A DNA stretch of 64,000 bases from positions 6,819,001 to 6,883,000 of the forward strand of contig NZ_JAZHSD010000001.1 of the NCBI RefSeq assembly GCF_036924745.1, written 5' to 3'. Shown here one piece after another: positions 47,477-58,278 of this stretch; the first letter of the stretch is position 1; each line of letters begins with the position of its first letter. The position numbers and the translations under genes are program-made. This DNA is from Bradyrhizobium sp. AZCC 1693 (GTDB lineage: Bacteria > Pseudomonadota > Alphaproteobacteria > Rhizobiales > Xanthobacteraceae). The notes under the pieces are model-generated. The model saw nothing but the letters and a program-made list of their open reading frames with translations. It searched no databases and was not told the DNA's origin.

Positions 47477-48006
47477 CCTTCCTCCCTCTGTTAGGGTTAT
47501 GGGGGCGGCAGTGCGACGCGCGCACCCCCTTTCCTTGAGAATGATGTCAGTCAGCGCCGCTATTTGTTGGATTCCCTGTTCTGCGCGCAGTCACAGGATA
47601 CGATTCCACCCGTCAAGGGTGGCGGGATTCATTGGGGCACTGGCCATCCAACAAACAACAAAAGCGAAAGTCTCGCTATCTCAGTTTTGATCTGAAACTT
47701 AGATGGTGCTGCCAAATTCTGTTGAAGTACCATCATGGCGGACGCGGCGCTACAAGGTGCAGCTACCTCGCAGTCCCAGGCGCCTTTGGCGCCGTCGATG
47801 GGACTGAAAAATCAATAAAATAGTGTCCAGATCTATCTAGTCCACTCTCCAAAGTGTCGCAGCCGGGCCATCGGCTTCGACGCCGGAGATCTCGCCTGTA
47901 GTCGCAAAGCCATTACTTGTCGATCTACAGGTGAGCGGTGTCGCCCACCGAGGAGACCGCAAGGTGGCAGTTGGCGAAGAGGGCGGTTCGAATGTCTGCT
48001 CTTGAC
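47477..48006. other. Interval without a gene
   Basis: No supported gene. Short frames around 47840-48180 appear repeat-derived. The interval ends at the left arm of the inverted repeat starting at 48007. Confidence 0.45.
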
Positions 48007-48227
48007 CGATTTTGTTGCAAAAGTCGAAACTCGAACGACACCAAAAATCTCGCGAATGTTGATTTTCAGACTGCTCTAGTGCTGCAAATCGCCGCGGCGC
48101 CAATACGCAGGTCCGTGGTGGTTTTTCTGAGAAACGATGTGGTCCCTCACGTCGCCACGTGCAACAAGCGCCAGCGCCCCTGAAAATTCTCGTTCGTCAC
48201 CCCAAAAAGACTTTTGCAACAAAATCG
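48007..48227. repeat. MITE-like element: 19-bp inverted repeats 221 bases apart
   Basis: CGATTTTGTTGCAAAAGTC at 48007-48025 is repeated exactly in inverse orientation at 48209-48227, and no transposase lies between. This is the layout of a miniature inverted-repeat element or a paired IS-end remnant. No target duplication is evident. Confidence 0.6.
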
Positions 48228-48285
48228 ACCCTTAGCCGACATCTGCGGAGCGTTTACGATTAGAGCCCAGACCAAGGAAACTGCC

Positions 48286-48417
48286 ATGACTAAGTACACG
48301 GTCGGGCTGAAACTCGAGACGCGCAAGAAGGCGCTCACAATCGAAGCTGAGGACGCGTTGCTTGCAGTTCTCAAGATCAAGCTTGAGGACTCCGGAGGCA
48401 CTCATCACCTACGTTGA
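48286..48417 (+). pseudogene. Small ORF, probably frameshifted
   Basis: AAGGAAA at 48273-48279 precedes ATG at 48286; the peptide begins MTKYTVGLKLETRKKALTIE and runs 43 residues. After KIKLE the frame ends in GGTHHLR, while the +2 frame reads EALITYV... A single indel near 48385 probably broke a slightly longer small protein. Function is unknown. Confidence 0.5.
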
Positions 48418-48622
48418 TGTCGACGAACAGGACCGTGGCGAGGACACGATCCACCTCGCAGGCCGGGCGCGGGCCCGTCAGGAACTCCCGAATCTCGGCG
48501 AGAAGAGTATCGACCTCACCGATCCAGGCGATGTGATCCGCGCCCGGAAGCTCGACGAATTTGGCAGCCGGGATCTGCTCAGCCAGGTCGCACTCGTTCC
48601 GAAGTTGCCACTGGTTTCGCAC
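48377..48622 (-). pseudogene. Fragment of an alpha/beta-hydrolase-adenylate cyclase fusion
   Basis: The minus-strand frame reads LAEQIPAAKFVELPGADHIAWIG, then LLAEIREFLTGPRP and DRVLATVLFVDI. That is the hydrolase/cyclase junction region of adenylate/guanylate cyclase fusion proteins, where DRVLATVLFTDIVGST opens the cyclase domain. Only about 80 residues survive. Both ends of the gene are missing. Confidence 0.65.
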
Positions 48623-48845
48623 TGCTGTTCATCGAATGGGACCTGAGCCTCGAGGCACCCTACCCCGAAAGGGTGAGTCCTAAGTGACGTGCCCGTATGC
48701 TATCAATTGCATGTGCCGATCGGCATGCCGCTCAGTAGCGGGGCGGACGCGGGAACGTACGCCGCCGTCAACGATCAGACAGCCGGGCACAACGCGAACA
48801 ACCACTGGATCGTGATGCTGGCGGGCGCCCGTTGCGGGGGGACGC

Positions 48846-51800
48846 ATGACGAATATTTTTGATGTCCAGGGCTTCGGTGCATTGTCCGAGTGGAACGGAC
48901 AATTCTCCAGCCTATCAGCAAACCAGGCCTTCGAGACGATCGCCTCGCTTGGTTCGAACTCGATCGAGCTGACCGTGCGGATCTGGACCCAGAGCAAGAC
49001 CAGCACGTCCGTCTTTGCCGAGCCCGCCAAGACCGAGAGTGATGCGAGCCTGCTCGCGGGCTTTCAGGCAGCCCATGCCGCGGGATTGTCGGTCGTGTTC
49101 AAGGCGGCGCTTTCGCCGCTCGATGGAACGCCGACCCATGCCTTGGCGCCATCGGATGCTGCGAGCTTCTTCGCCTCCTACAAGGCCGAAATCGTCCATC
49201 TTGCGACAATCGCCCAGCAGGCGGGTGTCGAGACCTTTGTCATCGGCAACGAGATGGGAAGTCTGACCGGCTCCCAGTATCGCGCCTACTGGACCGACAT
49301 CATCAGCGCCGTGCGCCAGGTCTATCAGGGTGAGCTGACCTATGCGGCGGCAACGGACGAGGCTTGGAAGGTAAGCTTCTGGGATCAGCTCGACACGATC
49401 GGCGTCAACACCTATCCGCCGCTGACGTCGAGCACCACGCCCACAGTCCAGGATCTCATTCACGCCTGGAGCGAGGTGCCGTTCAACCCGTATTACGCGG
49501 CTGCATTCGAGTACAAGTCGCCGGTCGATTTCCTGCATTCGCTGTCCCTGAAGTACAACAAGCCGGTCCTGATGACAGAAGTCGGCTACCGCAGCATCGA
49601 CGGCACGGCGATTTCGCCGGGCTCGTGGACCACGAGCGCCACCGCCAATGAGAGCGCGCAGGCGGACGCCTACAATGCATTTTTCCAGGTTTGGACGGCA
49701 AACGGCGGCAGCTGGTTCAAGGGTGTCGAACTCTGGCAGTGGGATCTCAATAACCAGTACAACAGCACCGGCTATTCGGTGATGGGAAAGTCCGCCGAGG
49801 CCTTGGTCTCGGAATATTTCCACGGCCAGCGGACCGTGCCCGGCCTCACCATCAATGGATCCCCTGTCGCTGATGTGATCGATGTCGGTTCGGGCCACAA
49901 CGACATCAATGGCGGGCTCGGCGATGACGTCATTCGCAGCGGGGCAGGTGACGATGTGATTATCGGTGGCCCGGCCACCACCGCAAAGCTTTCCACCACA
50001 ACGCTCACCCTAACCGGCTGGGGCTCGGTCGTGAACGGGGTTGGCGCGCAGGCGCAGATCCTGGTCAACGGCAAGGCCGTGTCCGGCATTATCGAGTTCC
50101 AGCCGGCGACGGACCCCTCGGGCTATCAGACCCACACGGTCAGCTTCGACAACACGGCTGTCGGTCCGGTCAATAGCGTCGACATCAATCTCGTCAATGC
50201 GACCCCAGGACGCGCATTGCATGTCAAGGACTTTTTGATCAATGGGGTCGCGCTCACGCCGAGTGACGGCACCAATGCCAGCGCCCCCGGCACCTTCGAT
50301 CTCTATGTCCGCACCATCCATTTCGATACGACCAATCATCAGGATTGGTTCGTCGGGTCGTCAGCCGATAATGACCTGATCGATGCCAGTGCGGGCAACG
50401 ATGCTATCACCGGCGGCACCGGCAATGATACTGTCGATGGCGACGATGGGCTCGACACGGCCGTGTTTCAGGGCAATTTGGCCGACTACGCCATCAGCGT
50501 TGTCGACGATCAGATCGTCATCAGCGACAAGGTCGCCGGCCGTGACGGCACCGATCATCTGACACATGTCGAATTCCTACAATTCGCCGACAGCTCGGTT
50601 AATCTCACCGCGCCCCCGACGTCGCCGAAAAATCTTGATCTGGCGGCGGCAGACGACACCTTCGGTGTCGGGACCAGTGGCACCAATGCTGATAACCTGA
50701 CGAGGCTCACCTCTGGTTTGACGATCAGCGGATCGGGCGACAGCGGCGCGACTGTCACGCTGTTTGACGATGTCAATAACAACGGCATCATCGACACGGG
50801 CGAGACCCTGACCACGGCGTTGGTCAGTGGCGGCAGATTTGCGGCCGATATCTCGCTGAGCGGTGATGATGTTCACCACGTGAAGGCGATCGAGACCAAC
50901 CTGGTCGGCAATGTCAGCACGGTTTCGGCTGCGCTCGACATCACCATCGACACGCTGGCTCCGATGCTCGCTGCGACGTCCAGTCGTGCCATTAGCGCCA
51001 ATCTCATCAGCATCAACGGCACGGGCGAAGCTGGTGCCGCCGTTACGGTATCGGAGAATTCAACCGTGTTGGCTACCACAGCGGTTGGAAGCACTGGCAC
51101 CTGGTCGTTCAAGCTGGCCAATGTGACGAACGTCGACCACACCTATTCCATTGTAGAGACCGACACCGCCGGAAACATGTCGACCAGTTTCGCCATCCAC
51201 GGCAAGTCGGCAGGCTCTACGTTAACGGGCGGCGCGGGGAACGATGCCATTTATAGCAATGGAGGTAACGACACCATTAATGGCTTTGTCGGAAAGGACA
51301 CCGTCGATGGCGGTGCGGGCATCGACACGATTGTGCTCAACGGAACGTCGACAAACCTCAACAACGCCACTGACCTGCAGATCACCAATGTTGAGGCCGT
51401 ATCTGCCGCGGGTTCGACGGCGGCCGTGACGATCGACCTGCATAACCAGAGTGAAGGTTTCACGATCAGCGGCGGCAATTTCGCCGACGTTATTGTCGGG
51501 GGTGACGGCAGGGACCGCATCATCGGCGGCGGTCAGGGCGACACGCTGACCGGCGGGCCGGGCAACGACACGTTTGTCTTCAAATCGGTCTTCGATTCCA
51601 AGCCGGGCACAGGCAACTTCGATACGATCCTCGGATTTACCCATGGATCGGACAAAATCGACTTTTCGGCAATCACCGGGTTGGCGACAGTTGCGCCGGC
51701 AGGTTCGGCACCGCCCCAGATTGCGGCGCACACGATTGAGATCGTCACAAGCGGCGGCAATACGATCATCTACGCCAACGCGTCCAACTCGTCGGAGAGC

Positions 51801-51872
51801 CTCGCCGATGTGGACATGGAGATACATCTGACGGGTGTATCCAACCTGACGTCCTTCGATATCGTTCTCTGA
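48846..51872 (+). CDS. Secreted glycoside hydrolase-like protein with RTX and Ig-like domains
   Basis: A 1008-residue protein without a Sec signal. Residues 1-325 look like a TIM-barrel glycosidase: FVIGNEMGSLTG supplies a likely catalytic acid/base glutamate and VLMTEVGYRS a likely nucleophile. RTX nonapeptides (IDVGSGHNDINGGLGDDVIRSG) begin near 340. A beta domain near 380-470 (TLTLTGWGSVVNGVGAQAQILVNG) resembles a carbohydrate-binding module, and two Ig-like domains (TVTLFDDVNNNGIID; GTGEAGAAVTVSEN) follow near 620-780. A final RTX block (GGGQGDTLTGGPGNDTFVF) and type I-like C-terminus complete it. It probably acts on an exopolysaccharide after type I secretion. No exporter is adjacent. 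Confidence 0.85.
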   Translation: MTNIFDVQGFGALSEWNGQFSSLSANQAFETIASLGSNSIELTVRIWTQSKTSTSVFAEPAKTESDASLLAGFQAAHAAGLSVVFKAALSPLDGTPTHALAPSDAASFFASYKAEIVHLATIAQQAGVETFVIGNEMGSLTGSQYRAYWTDIISAVRQVYQGELTYAAATDEAWKVSFWDQLDTIGVNTYPPLTSSTTPTVQDLIHAWSEVPFNPYYAAAFEYKSPVDFLHSLSLKYNKPVLMTEVGYRSIDGTAISPGSWTTSATANESAQADAYNAFFQVWTANGGSWFKGVELWQWDLNNQYNSTGYSVMGKSAEALVSEYFHGQRTVPGLTINGSPVADVIDVGSGHNDINGGLGDDVIRSGAGDDVIIGGPATTAKLSTTTLTLTGWGSVVNGVGAQAQILVNGKAVSGIIEFQPATDPSGYQTHTVSFDNTAVGPVNSVDINLVNATPGRALHVKDFLINGVALTPSDGTNASAPGTFDLYVRTIHFDTTNHQDWFVGSSADNDLIDASAGNDAITGGTGNDTVDGDDGLDTAVFQGNLADYAISVVDDQIVISDKVAGRDGTDHLTHVEFLQFADSSVNLTAPPTSPKNLDLAAADDTFGVGTSGTNADNLTRLTSGLTISGSGDSGATVTLFDDVNNNGIIDTGETLTTALVSGGRFAADISLSGDDVHHVKAIETNLVGNVSTVSAALDITIDTLAPMLAATSSRAISANLISINGTGEAGAAVTVSENSTVLATTAVGSTGTWSFKLANVTNVDHTYSIVETDTAGNMSTSFAIHGKSAGSTLTGGAGNDAIYSNGGNDTINGFVGKDTVDGGAGIDTIVLNGTSTNLNNATDLQITNVEAVSAAGSTAAVTIDLHNQSEGFTISGGNFADVIVGGDGRDRIIGGGQGDTLTGGPGNDTFVFKSVFDSKPGTGNFDTILGFTHGSDKIDFSAITGLATVAPAGSAPPQIAAHTIEIVTSGGNTIIYANASNSSESLADVDMEIHLTGVSNLTSFDIVL

Positions 51873-51942
51873 AGAACCGTGGAGCAGATCCGGTCTACTC
51901 CACGAGAGCGTCTGTTGTTGGCACAATGTCTGTTTATAGGGG

Positions 51943-51990
51943 GTAGAGCGGAAGTCGTCGATACGCGGCCAAACCGACGCGAATGACCCA
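51943..51990. repeat. Dispersed repeat fragment, copy 2
   Basis: A second copy of the element at 45571, sharing GGCCAAACCGACGCGAATGA at 51967. An inverted repeat CGTGGAG/CTCCACG at 51878-51904 lies upstream, just after the RTX glycosidase stop, and may be its terminator, but it lacks a T-run. Confidence 0.6.
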
Positions 51991-52128
51991 CAACGGACTT
52001 CCGCGGCGAAGAGCGCTCACCCGGAAAGCCGTGGTATATCTGTCCGCGGTATATCTTGTCGCGGCTGGCAGGCAACGCTACCCTCCGGGGTCCTAGTGTT
52101 ACTAACGGCCCCATAAGGCCTTCTCACG

Positions 52129-52260
52129 AAGTGCGCGAAGTGCGGGCACGACAATCGCACCGGGGCAAAGTTCTGCGAAGAGTGCGGCGCGGACCTCTCC
52201 GCGGTGTGCATGAACTGCGGCGCTCAGCTTTCCCCGACCGCTAGGTTTTGCCGGGGGCTG
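52129..52260 (+). pseudogene. Double zinc-ribbon fragment of a cyclase-type protein
   Basis: The frame reads KCAKCGHDNRTGAKFCEECG, then AVCMNCGAQLSPTARFCRG, two consecutive CxxC...CxxC zinc ribbons of the kind found at the N-terminus of zinc-ribbon adenylate/guanylate cyclases. Neither a start nor the downstream cyclase domain is present. It is a remnant like the fragment at 48377. Confidence 0.65.
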
Positions 52261-52399
52261 ATGTCGCGCGCGGTCGTCGCCGCCTATTGCTTCAAAGGCC
52301 CGCCTGGCATCGTTGCGTCTGGCGCGCTCCATGAGGCGGTCGCGGAGATCCTGCAATTCTTCGGTGACGATCTGCTCGCGGGATGCAATTTGATCAAGA

Positions 52400-53631
<1,232 letters not shown>

Positions 53632-53635
<4 letters not shown>

Positions 53636-54333
53636 GCGGCGGCCCGCATATCTTGGTTCTGATCATCGGACACTACTCTGCCATCCTTGAAGTGGATGAC
53701 CCGGCGTGCATAGCGGGCGACCTCGGCGTCGTGAGTCACGACGATCACCGTGAGCCCGCCCTCGTTGAGCCGGACCAGGGCGGCCATGATCTCCTCGGAA
53801 GTCACCGAGTCGAGCGCACCAGTGGGCTCGTCGGCGAGCAGAAGCAGCGGCTCGTTCACCAGGGCGCGGGCTATCGCGACCCGTTGCTGCTGTCCGCCGG
53901 ACAACTGCGAGGGGCGATGGTGCTCGCGTTCCAAAAGGCCCACCTGCGCCAGGGCCTTGCGCGCCCGGCGCCTGCGTTCGCGCCGCCCGAGACCGGCATA
54001 CACCATCGGAAGCTCGACGTTTTCGAGCGCCGTCGCCCGCGCCAGCAGATTGAACTGCTGGAACACGAAGCCGATGCTCGTGTTGCGGAGTTCCGCGAGC
54101 TTGTTGCTCGACAGGCGCAGCACGTCCTCTCCAGCGAGGTGATAAGTGCCGCTGCTGGGGGCGTCGAGGCAGCCGAGAAGGTTCATCAATGTGGACTTGC
54201 CGGAGCCCGACGAGCCCATGACGGCAACGAATTCACCCCTGTGGATGGCGAGCGACACGCCCCGGAGCGCAGGCACCGCCGTCTGGCCGACCACGTAGGT
54301 TTTTGTCAGATCTGAGACGGCCACCAGCGGCAT
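53632..54333 (-). CDS. MacB-type ABC transporter ATP-binding protein
   Basis: A 233-residue ATPase, with Walker A GSSGSGKST, the family FQQFNLLARATALENVELPM, signature LSGGQQQRVAIARALV, Walker B LLLLADEPTGALD and switch histidine VVTHDAEVARYARR. It begins directly after the adaptor gene stops (54334) and overlaps the permease start. With its neighbours it forms a MacAB-like export system. Confidence 0.92.
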
Positions 54334-55713
54334 CTACATGCTCCCGATGATCCGCCGCGTGATGGTGGGCGGCGGCTCTCTCTGATCGACCCCGACGATG
54401 ACCTGCTCGACCGGCTCGGCGAAGGAGACCTCGACCATGCTGCCGTCCGACAGCCCCACTCGAACGGGAACCGGTCTCGGCCGTTGATCCTCCCCCAAGG
54501 TCCAGAGGTGGGAAGCTTCCGGTCCGCGCTCTCCGCCCGGGGTAAAGCGCAATGCGGCGACGGGCACCTTATGCACGTTCGTGTGGGCGTCGATGACAAT
54601 GCGGGCGTTCGCCGTCATTCCGGGCATCAGCATCTTGTCCGGGTTCGGCGCGTCGGCCACCACCACGTAGGTGATCACGTTCTGCTTCTCGTGGGAGTCC
54701 TTACGGATCTGCTTCACCTCGGCCCGGAACTCGCGTCCGGGGAAGCTGTCCACCGTGTAGATGACCGGCTGGCCCTCTCGGACCTTGCCGATGTCGGCCT
54801 CATCAACGGAGATCTTAATCTGCATCTCGCGGAGATCCTGAGCCACGGTGAACAGCGTCTGGGTCTGCAAGGTGACCGTGACCTGCTGGCCCTCCTCGAT
54901 AGTGCGGCCGATCACTACTCCGTCGATGGGCGAGCGGATCTTGGTCCGCTCCAGCTCGGTCTGCGCAGCCTTCACGCCCGCCCGCCTTTGCTGCACGACC
55001 GCGTTGGCATGAATCACCTGCGCCTCGGCCGAGCGCCGCGCTGACTCGGCCGCCTGAGCAAGCGCGATCTTGGTGCGCTCGTCGGCTTCAGCCGATTTGT
55101 GGTTTTGGACCGCCATGTCGAACGCGGCCTGCGCCCTGAATAACTCAACCTGCGAGACGTTGTCCGCCCTGGCCAAGGTACGCTTGCGCTCCAGGTCGCG
55201 CTGGGCCTCGGCGACGACGATGCGCTCGCGCTCGGTCGCGAAGCGAGCCCCCTCCATCACGGGGGCGGCGCTGGCGAGATCGGCGGCCGCCTTTTCCTGA
55301 CCACGCTTCTGAATCAGCACGGCCGCTTCGGCGACGCTCAATTCGCTTTGCGCTTGCTCCAAAGCGATCTGGAAGCTGAGCGGATCGATCTGGGCGATCA
55401 CGTCGCCCGGACGAACCTCGGTGTTGTAGTCCGCCAGGATGCGGAGCATCTGCCCGGATACCTGCGAGCTGACGAGGACGGTCGTGATTGCCGACAACGC
55501 GCCACTCGCCGTCACGGTTGTGGCGATGTCCCCCCGACGAACCGGCGCAAGAAGGTATTTAGGACCTTCAGGAGGGGCGTTCAGCAACAATTCGGGGAGG
55601 TACTGCGCCGCTTGAGTCCAGGCGAAATCCCACGCGTTCTCGGGGAGAATCCCCCGATTGTATGCCGCCGCCCCCAAACCGACGGCGACCAGAGATCCCA
55701 GCAGCAGCTTCAT
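54334..55713 (-). CDS. MacA/HlyD-type periplasmic adaptor protein
   Basis: A 459-residue adaptor with an N-terminal membrane anchor (LLLGSLVAVGLGAAAYN). A lipoyl/barrel-sandwich domain is split around a long helical hairpin (about residues 120-270: ELSVAEAAVLIQKR, ARRSAEAQVIHANAVVQQRRAGVKAAQTELERTKI), then IRSPIDGVVIGRTIEEGQQV and beta domains follow. In MacA-type systems it links the ABC transporter to an outer-membrane TolC; no TolC gene is in the window. It follows the small secreted protein gene by 67 bases. Confidence 0.9.
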   Translation of the reverse strand: MKLLLGSLVAVGLGAAAYNRGILPENAWDFAWTQAAQYLPELLLNAPPEGPKYLLAPVRRGDIATTVTASGALSAITTVLVSSQVSGQMLRILADYNTEVRPGDVIAQIDPLSFQIALEQAQSELSVAEAAVLIQKRGQEKAAADLASAAPVMEGARFATERERIVVAEAQRDLERKRTLARADNVSQVELFRAQAAFDMAVQNHKSAEADERTKIALAQAAESARRSAEAQVIHANAVVQQRRAGVKAAQTELERTKIRSPIDGVVIGRTIEEGQQVTVTLQTQTLFTVAQDLREMQIKISVDEADIGKVREGQPVIYTVDSFPGREFRAEVKQIRKDSHEKQNVITYVVVADAPNPDKMLMPGMTANARIVIDAHTNVHKVPVAALRFTPGGERGPEASHLWTLGEDQRPRPVPVRVGLSDGSMVEVSFAEPVEQVIVGVDQREPPPTITRRIIGSM

Positions 55714-55780
55714 GAGAGGAACTCCGCGAGAGGTCGGCGGCCCTCAGGGAAGAGTCGCCGACCGACTAAATTGCTAAGCC

Positions 55781-56044
55781 TTATTGCTTGGGCTTAGGCG
55801 TGTTCCCGCCGGGGTTGGTGGTCGTTGAGGAAACCGGCGTGGAGCCGGTATCCGAGCTACTGTTGCATGCAGACGTTTGGGTATTCGTGGTCGTTGTCTT
55901 CCAGCCTTTCGAAGGATCATCGGTAGACGTCGTCGTGCACGTCTTGGTACTGCCTGCGTGGGCGGCCGGCGAGAATGACAATAAGCCGACAGCGGTCAAC
56001 GCGGCCAGGGTTGTTGCAACCGTCAGATTTCTCAGTGACATCAT
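55781..56044 (-). CDS. Small secreted Thr/Ser-rich protein
   Basis: About 87 residues beginning MMSLRNLTVATTLAALTAVG, a signal peptide ending near AHAG, then a short chain rich in Thr and Ser with cysteines (TKTCTTTST, TQTSACNSSSDTG) and a Pro/Gly/Lys end (NPGGNTPKPKQ). AAGGAGAT on the minus strand precedes the start; an open frame to 56146 lacks this. It is the first gene of the export unit, so it may be exported or an accessory. I do not recognise a family. Confidence 0.7.
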   Translation of the reverse strand: MMSLRNLTVATTLAALTAVGLLSFSPAAHAGSTKTCTTTSTDDPSKGWKTTTTNTQTSACNSSSDTGSTPVSSTTTNPGGNTPKPKQ

Positions 56045-56339
56045 AGTGCATCTCCTTTCGGTTGGCGCAACGGCCCCCCAACCAACGGCACCCCCAACCA
56101 TTGCACTGAGCTCCTTCAGCAAGACGCGCGCCAACCCGCAAGTCATTGGTCTGATGAGGGAAAACGAATCTACGGCATAGCTCGGAGGGACGCTACGGTC
56201 CCACCCATGACAGTGCTGGACCGGCAGGCCAAGCGTCGAACCGCTGGACGGATTGAATAATTTCGCGTTGGCGCGGGGGTGGGACGAAAATGTCCCGAGG
56301 AGGGCCGCAACTGACCCGCTGTCGACGCAACGATTTCCG

Positions 56340-57785
56340 TTAAGGGTTGGGTCGAATGTTGTAACGTTTCATCAGACGGCCAAACGCGCGCCGGTCCTTT
56401 TTTGCGAGGCGGGACGCACGCGTAATATTACCGCCGGTTTCACGAAGCTTTTCCTCAATATAGGCTCGTTCGAACGCTTCGAGGGCCCGCGCTCGCGCGT
56501 CGCGAAAGTTATCGCTCGACGGGTTCGATGACGCATTGAGGACCGGCAAATCGCAGATATCCCCAAGCTGAATCTGTCTACCTTGCGAAAAGATGAAGGC
56601 CCTTTGAATCACGTTGTAAAGTTCGCGTACATTTCCCGGCCAATCATATTCTCTCAATTTCCGGACAACTGCGGGAGCAAGGGTCTTAGCTGGCGTGCCG
56701 CTCTCTGCGGAGAGCTCGCTCACAAAATAGCGGGCAAGAATCGAGATGTCGCTGCGCCGTTCGCGCAGCGGAACAAGATGGAGTTGAAGTACGTTCAATC
56801 TGAAAAATAGATCGAGTCGAAATCGCCGTTCGCGCAGCAAATCATTCAGATCCTGGTTGCACGCGCTAATGATCTTCACTTCGGTCTTCATAAACCGTTC
56901 GGAACCTATCGGCCTGTAAGTATGCTCCTGGAGCAATCGCAACAGTTTGGACTGAAATGCAATTGGAAGTGCGTCGACTTCATCCAGGAAGAGCGTGCCG
57001 CTACCCGCAAGCGCAACCAGCCCCATTTGGTCGCGGTGTGCGTCGGTAAAGGCGCCGCGTGCATGGCCAAACATTTCGGTCTCGAACAGATGCTCGGGAA
57101 ACGCCGAGCAGTCCACCGGAATGAACGGAGAATCCCTGCGAACGCTCAGACGATGGATTGCGCGTGCGCATAGTTCCTTGCCGGTACCCGTCTCGCCTGT
57201 AATGAGAACTGGACTGTTGTTTCGCGCCACCAGCGGAATTTGTTCGACGGTACGCAAGAAGGCTGGATGATTGCCCACTAGTTCCGCAAGCCCAAGTTCT
57301 CGCGTTCGGCGTTCTTGGGTGGCCGCCACGTTATTGTCACGTGGATCGTTCGCAAGAAGCCGCGCAACCCGATGGCGCCATTCGCCTGGATGGATGGGCT
57401 CGACAATAAAATCGTCGACCGCTTGTGCGGCTAGGTGAATAAGACCGTTATCGGCGGGAAGAACGGCAAGCGTCGGAGTGCTGATTGGATTATTGACAAG
57501 CCAACGAAAGAAATTTGCGGCGTACGAGCATCTCGGGGCCGCCACGGCCACAACAAGATCCGCTCGGTGCTCTCGCAATCGTTCAAGAACCAGCGAACTC
57601 CATTGAATATGTTCGGAAACGAAATTCAACGCGCCTGCGCATTCTTCCCGAAGCGGGGACGACACACTCTCAATAAACAGCACCAGTCGTGGCATGACGC
57701 TGCGTTTGATCCCACCTCGCATCCCGCATAGGGCAAAGTTGGGTGCGCAGAGCTCATCCAGCGCGAAAAACGTTCTTTGACTCAC
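56340..57785 (-). CDS. Sigma-54-type AAA+ transcriptional activator
   Basis: A 481-residue regulator (or 451 from the ATG at 57695). The N-terminal 150 residues resemble a degenerate receiver without an obvious phospho-aspartate. The AAA+ domain has Walker A ITGETGTGKELCARAIH near 195, GTLFLDEVDALP as Walker B and a C-terminal Fis-like HTH (GNITRASRLAKKDRRAFGRLMKRY). The sigma-54 contact loop reads GAFTDA near residue 242 instead of GAFTGA. It lies upstream of, and codirectional with, the export unit and is a likely regulator of it. Confidence 0.87.
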   Translation of the reverse strand: MSQRTFFALDELCAPNFALCGMRGGIKRSVMPRLVLFIESVSSPLREECAGALNFVSEHIQWSSLVLERLREHRADLVVAVAAPRCSYAANFFRWLVNNPISTPTLAVLPADNGLIHLAAQAVDDFIVEPIHPGEWRHRVARLLANDPRDNNVAATQERRTRELGLAELVGNHPAFLRTVEQIPLVARNNSPVLITGETGTGKELCARAIHRLSVRRDSPFIPVDCSAFPEHLFETEMFGHARGAFTDAHRDQMGLVALAGSGTLFLDEVDALPIAFQSKLLRLLQEHTYRPIGSERFMKTEVKIISACNQDLNDLLRERRFRLDLFFRLNVLQLHLVPLRERRSDISILARYFVSELSAESGTPAKTLAPAVVRKLREYDWPGNVRELYNVIQRAFIFSQGRQIQLGDICDLPVLNASSNPSSDNFRDARARALEAFERAYIEEKLRETGGNITRASRLAKKDRRAFGRLMKRYNIRPNP

Positions 57786-58278
57786 CCACCGTCAGTCCAC
57801 GCCACCCCTCGTCGAGTAAACGCTTGCCACCACGCACCCAAAGCCGGAGTCAGTGCCCTGTCGTCAACGCTCGCACCTGCCAGCCCGTCCAGCCTTAGAG
57901 CCGGCAGCTTGCAGGCGCGGCAAGAACAAGGCAAGTGATTCACCTCACTGACGCGATGGCGCATCCGGGTTACCTCGAACGGGACCCATGTAGGGCCACG
58001 GGCGTGGCTCGGCAACGCAGAATCTTTCTGAAGGGGACGTTCTCAATGCCCAGTGATTGTGTACGGCTGCGCCACGCTATCTACAGCGTTTGCTGGAGAC
58101 ATCCGGAACATCATTCACAGCCGGCGAAGCGCGCCCGGAGCTCAGCGTCGCGGCAGTCGCTGGCGGCAGCGCAGCTAACAGTCGATTACTAACGCTGATA
58201 TGGCGCTGCATCATAGTAGACTCTTTCCCCCAGTGGCTTTGATTCCTTCGGATTTGCGAAAATTCGAAGGAGAGCACG
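57786..58278. other. Interval without a gene
   Basis: No supported gene. Weak open frames on both strands lack RBS and domain character. It precedes a composite broken ORF at 58279. Confidence 0.4.

Noticed and set aside
56045..56339. Sigma-54 (-24/-12) promoter before the small secreted protein
   Set aside because: The best candidate (TGG...TTGG) lacks the GC of the -12 box, and another is one base short in spacing, so it is not reported as a feature.
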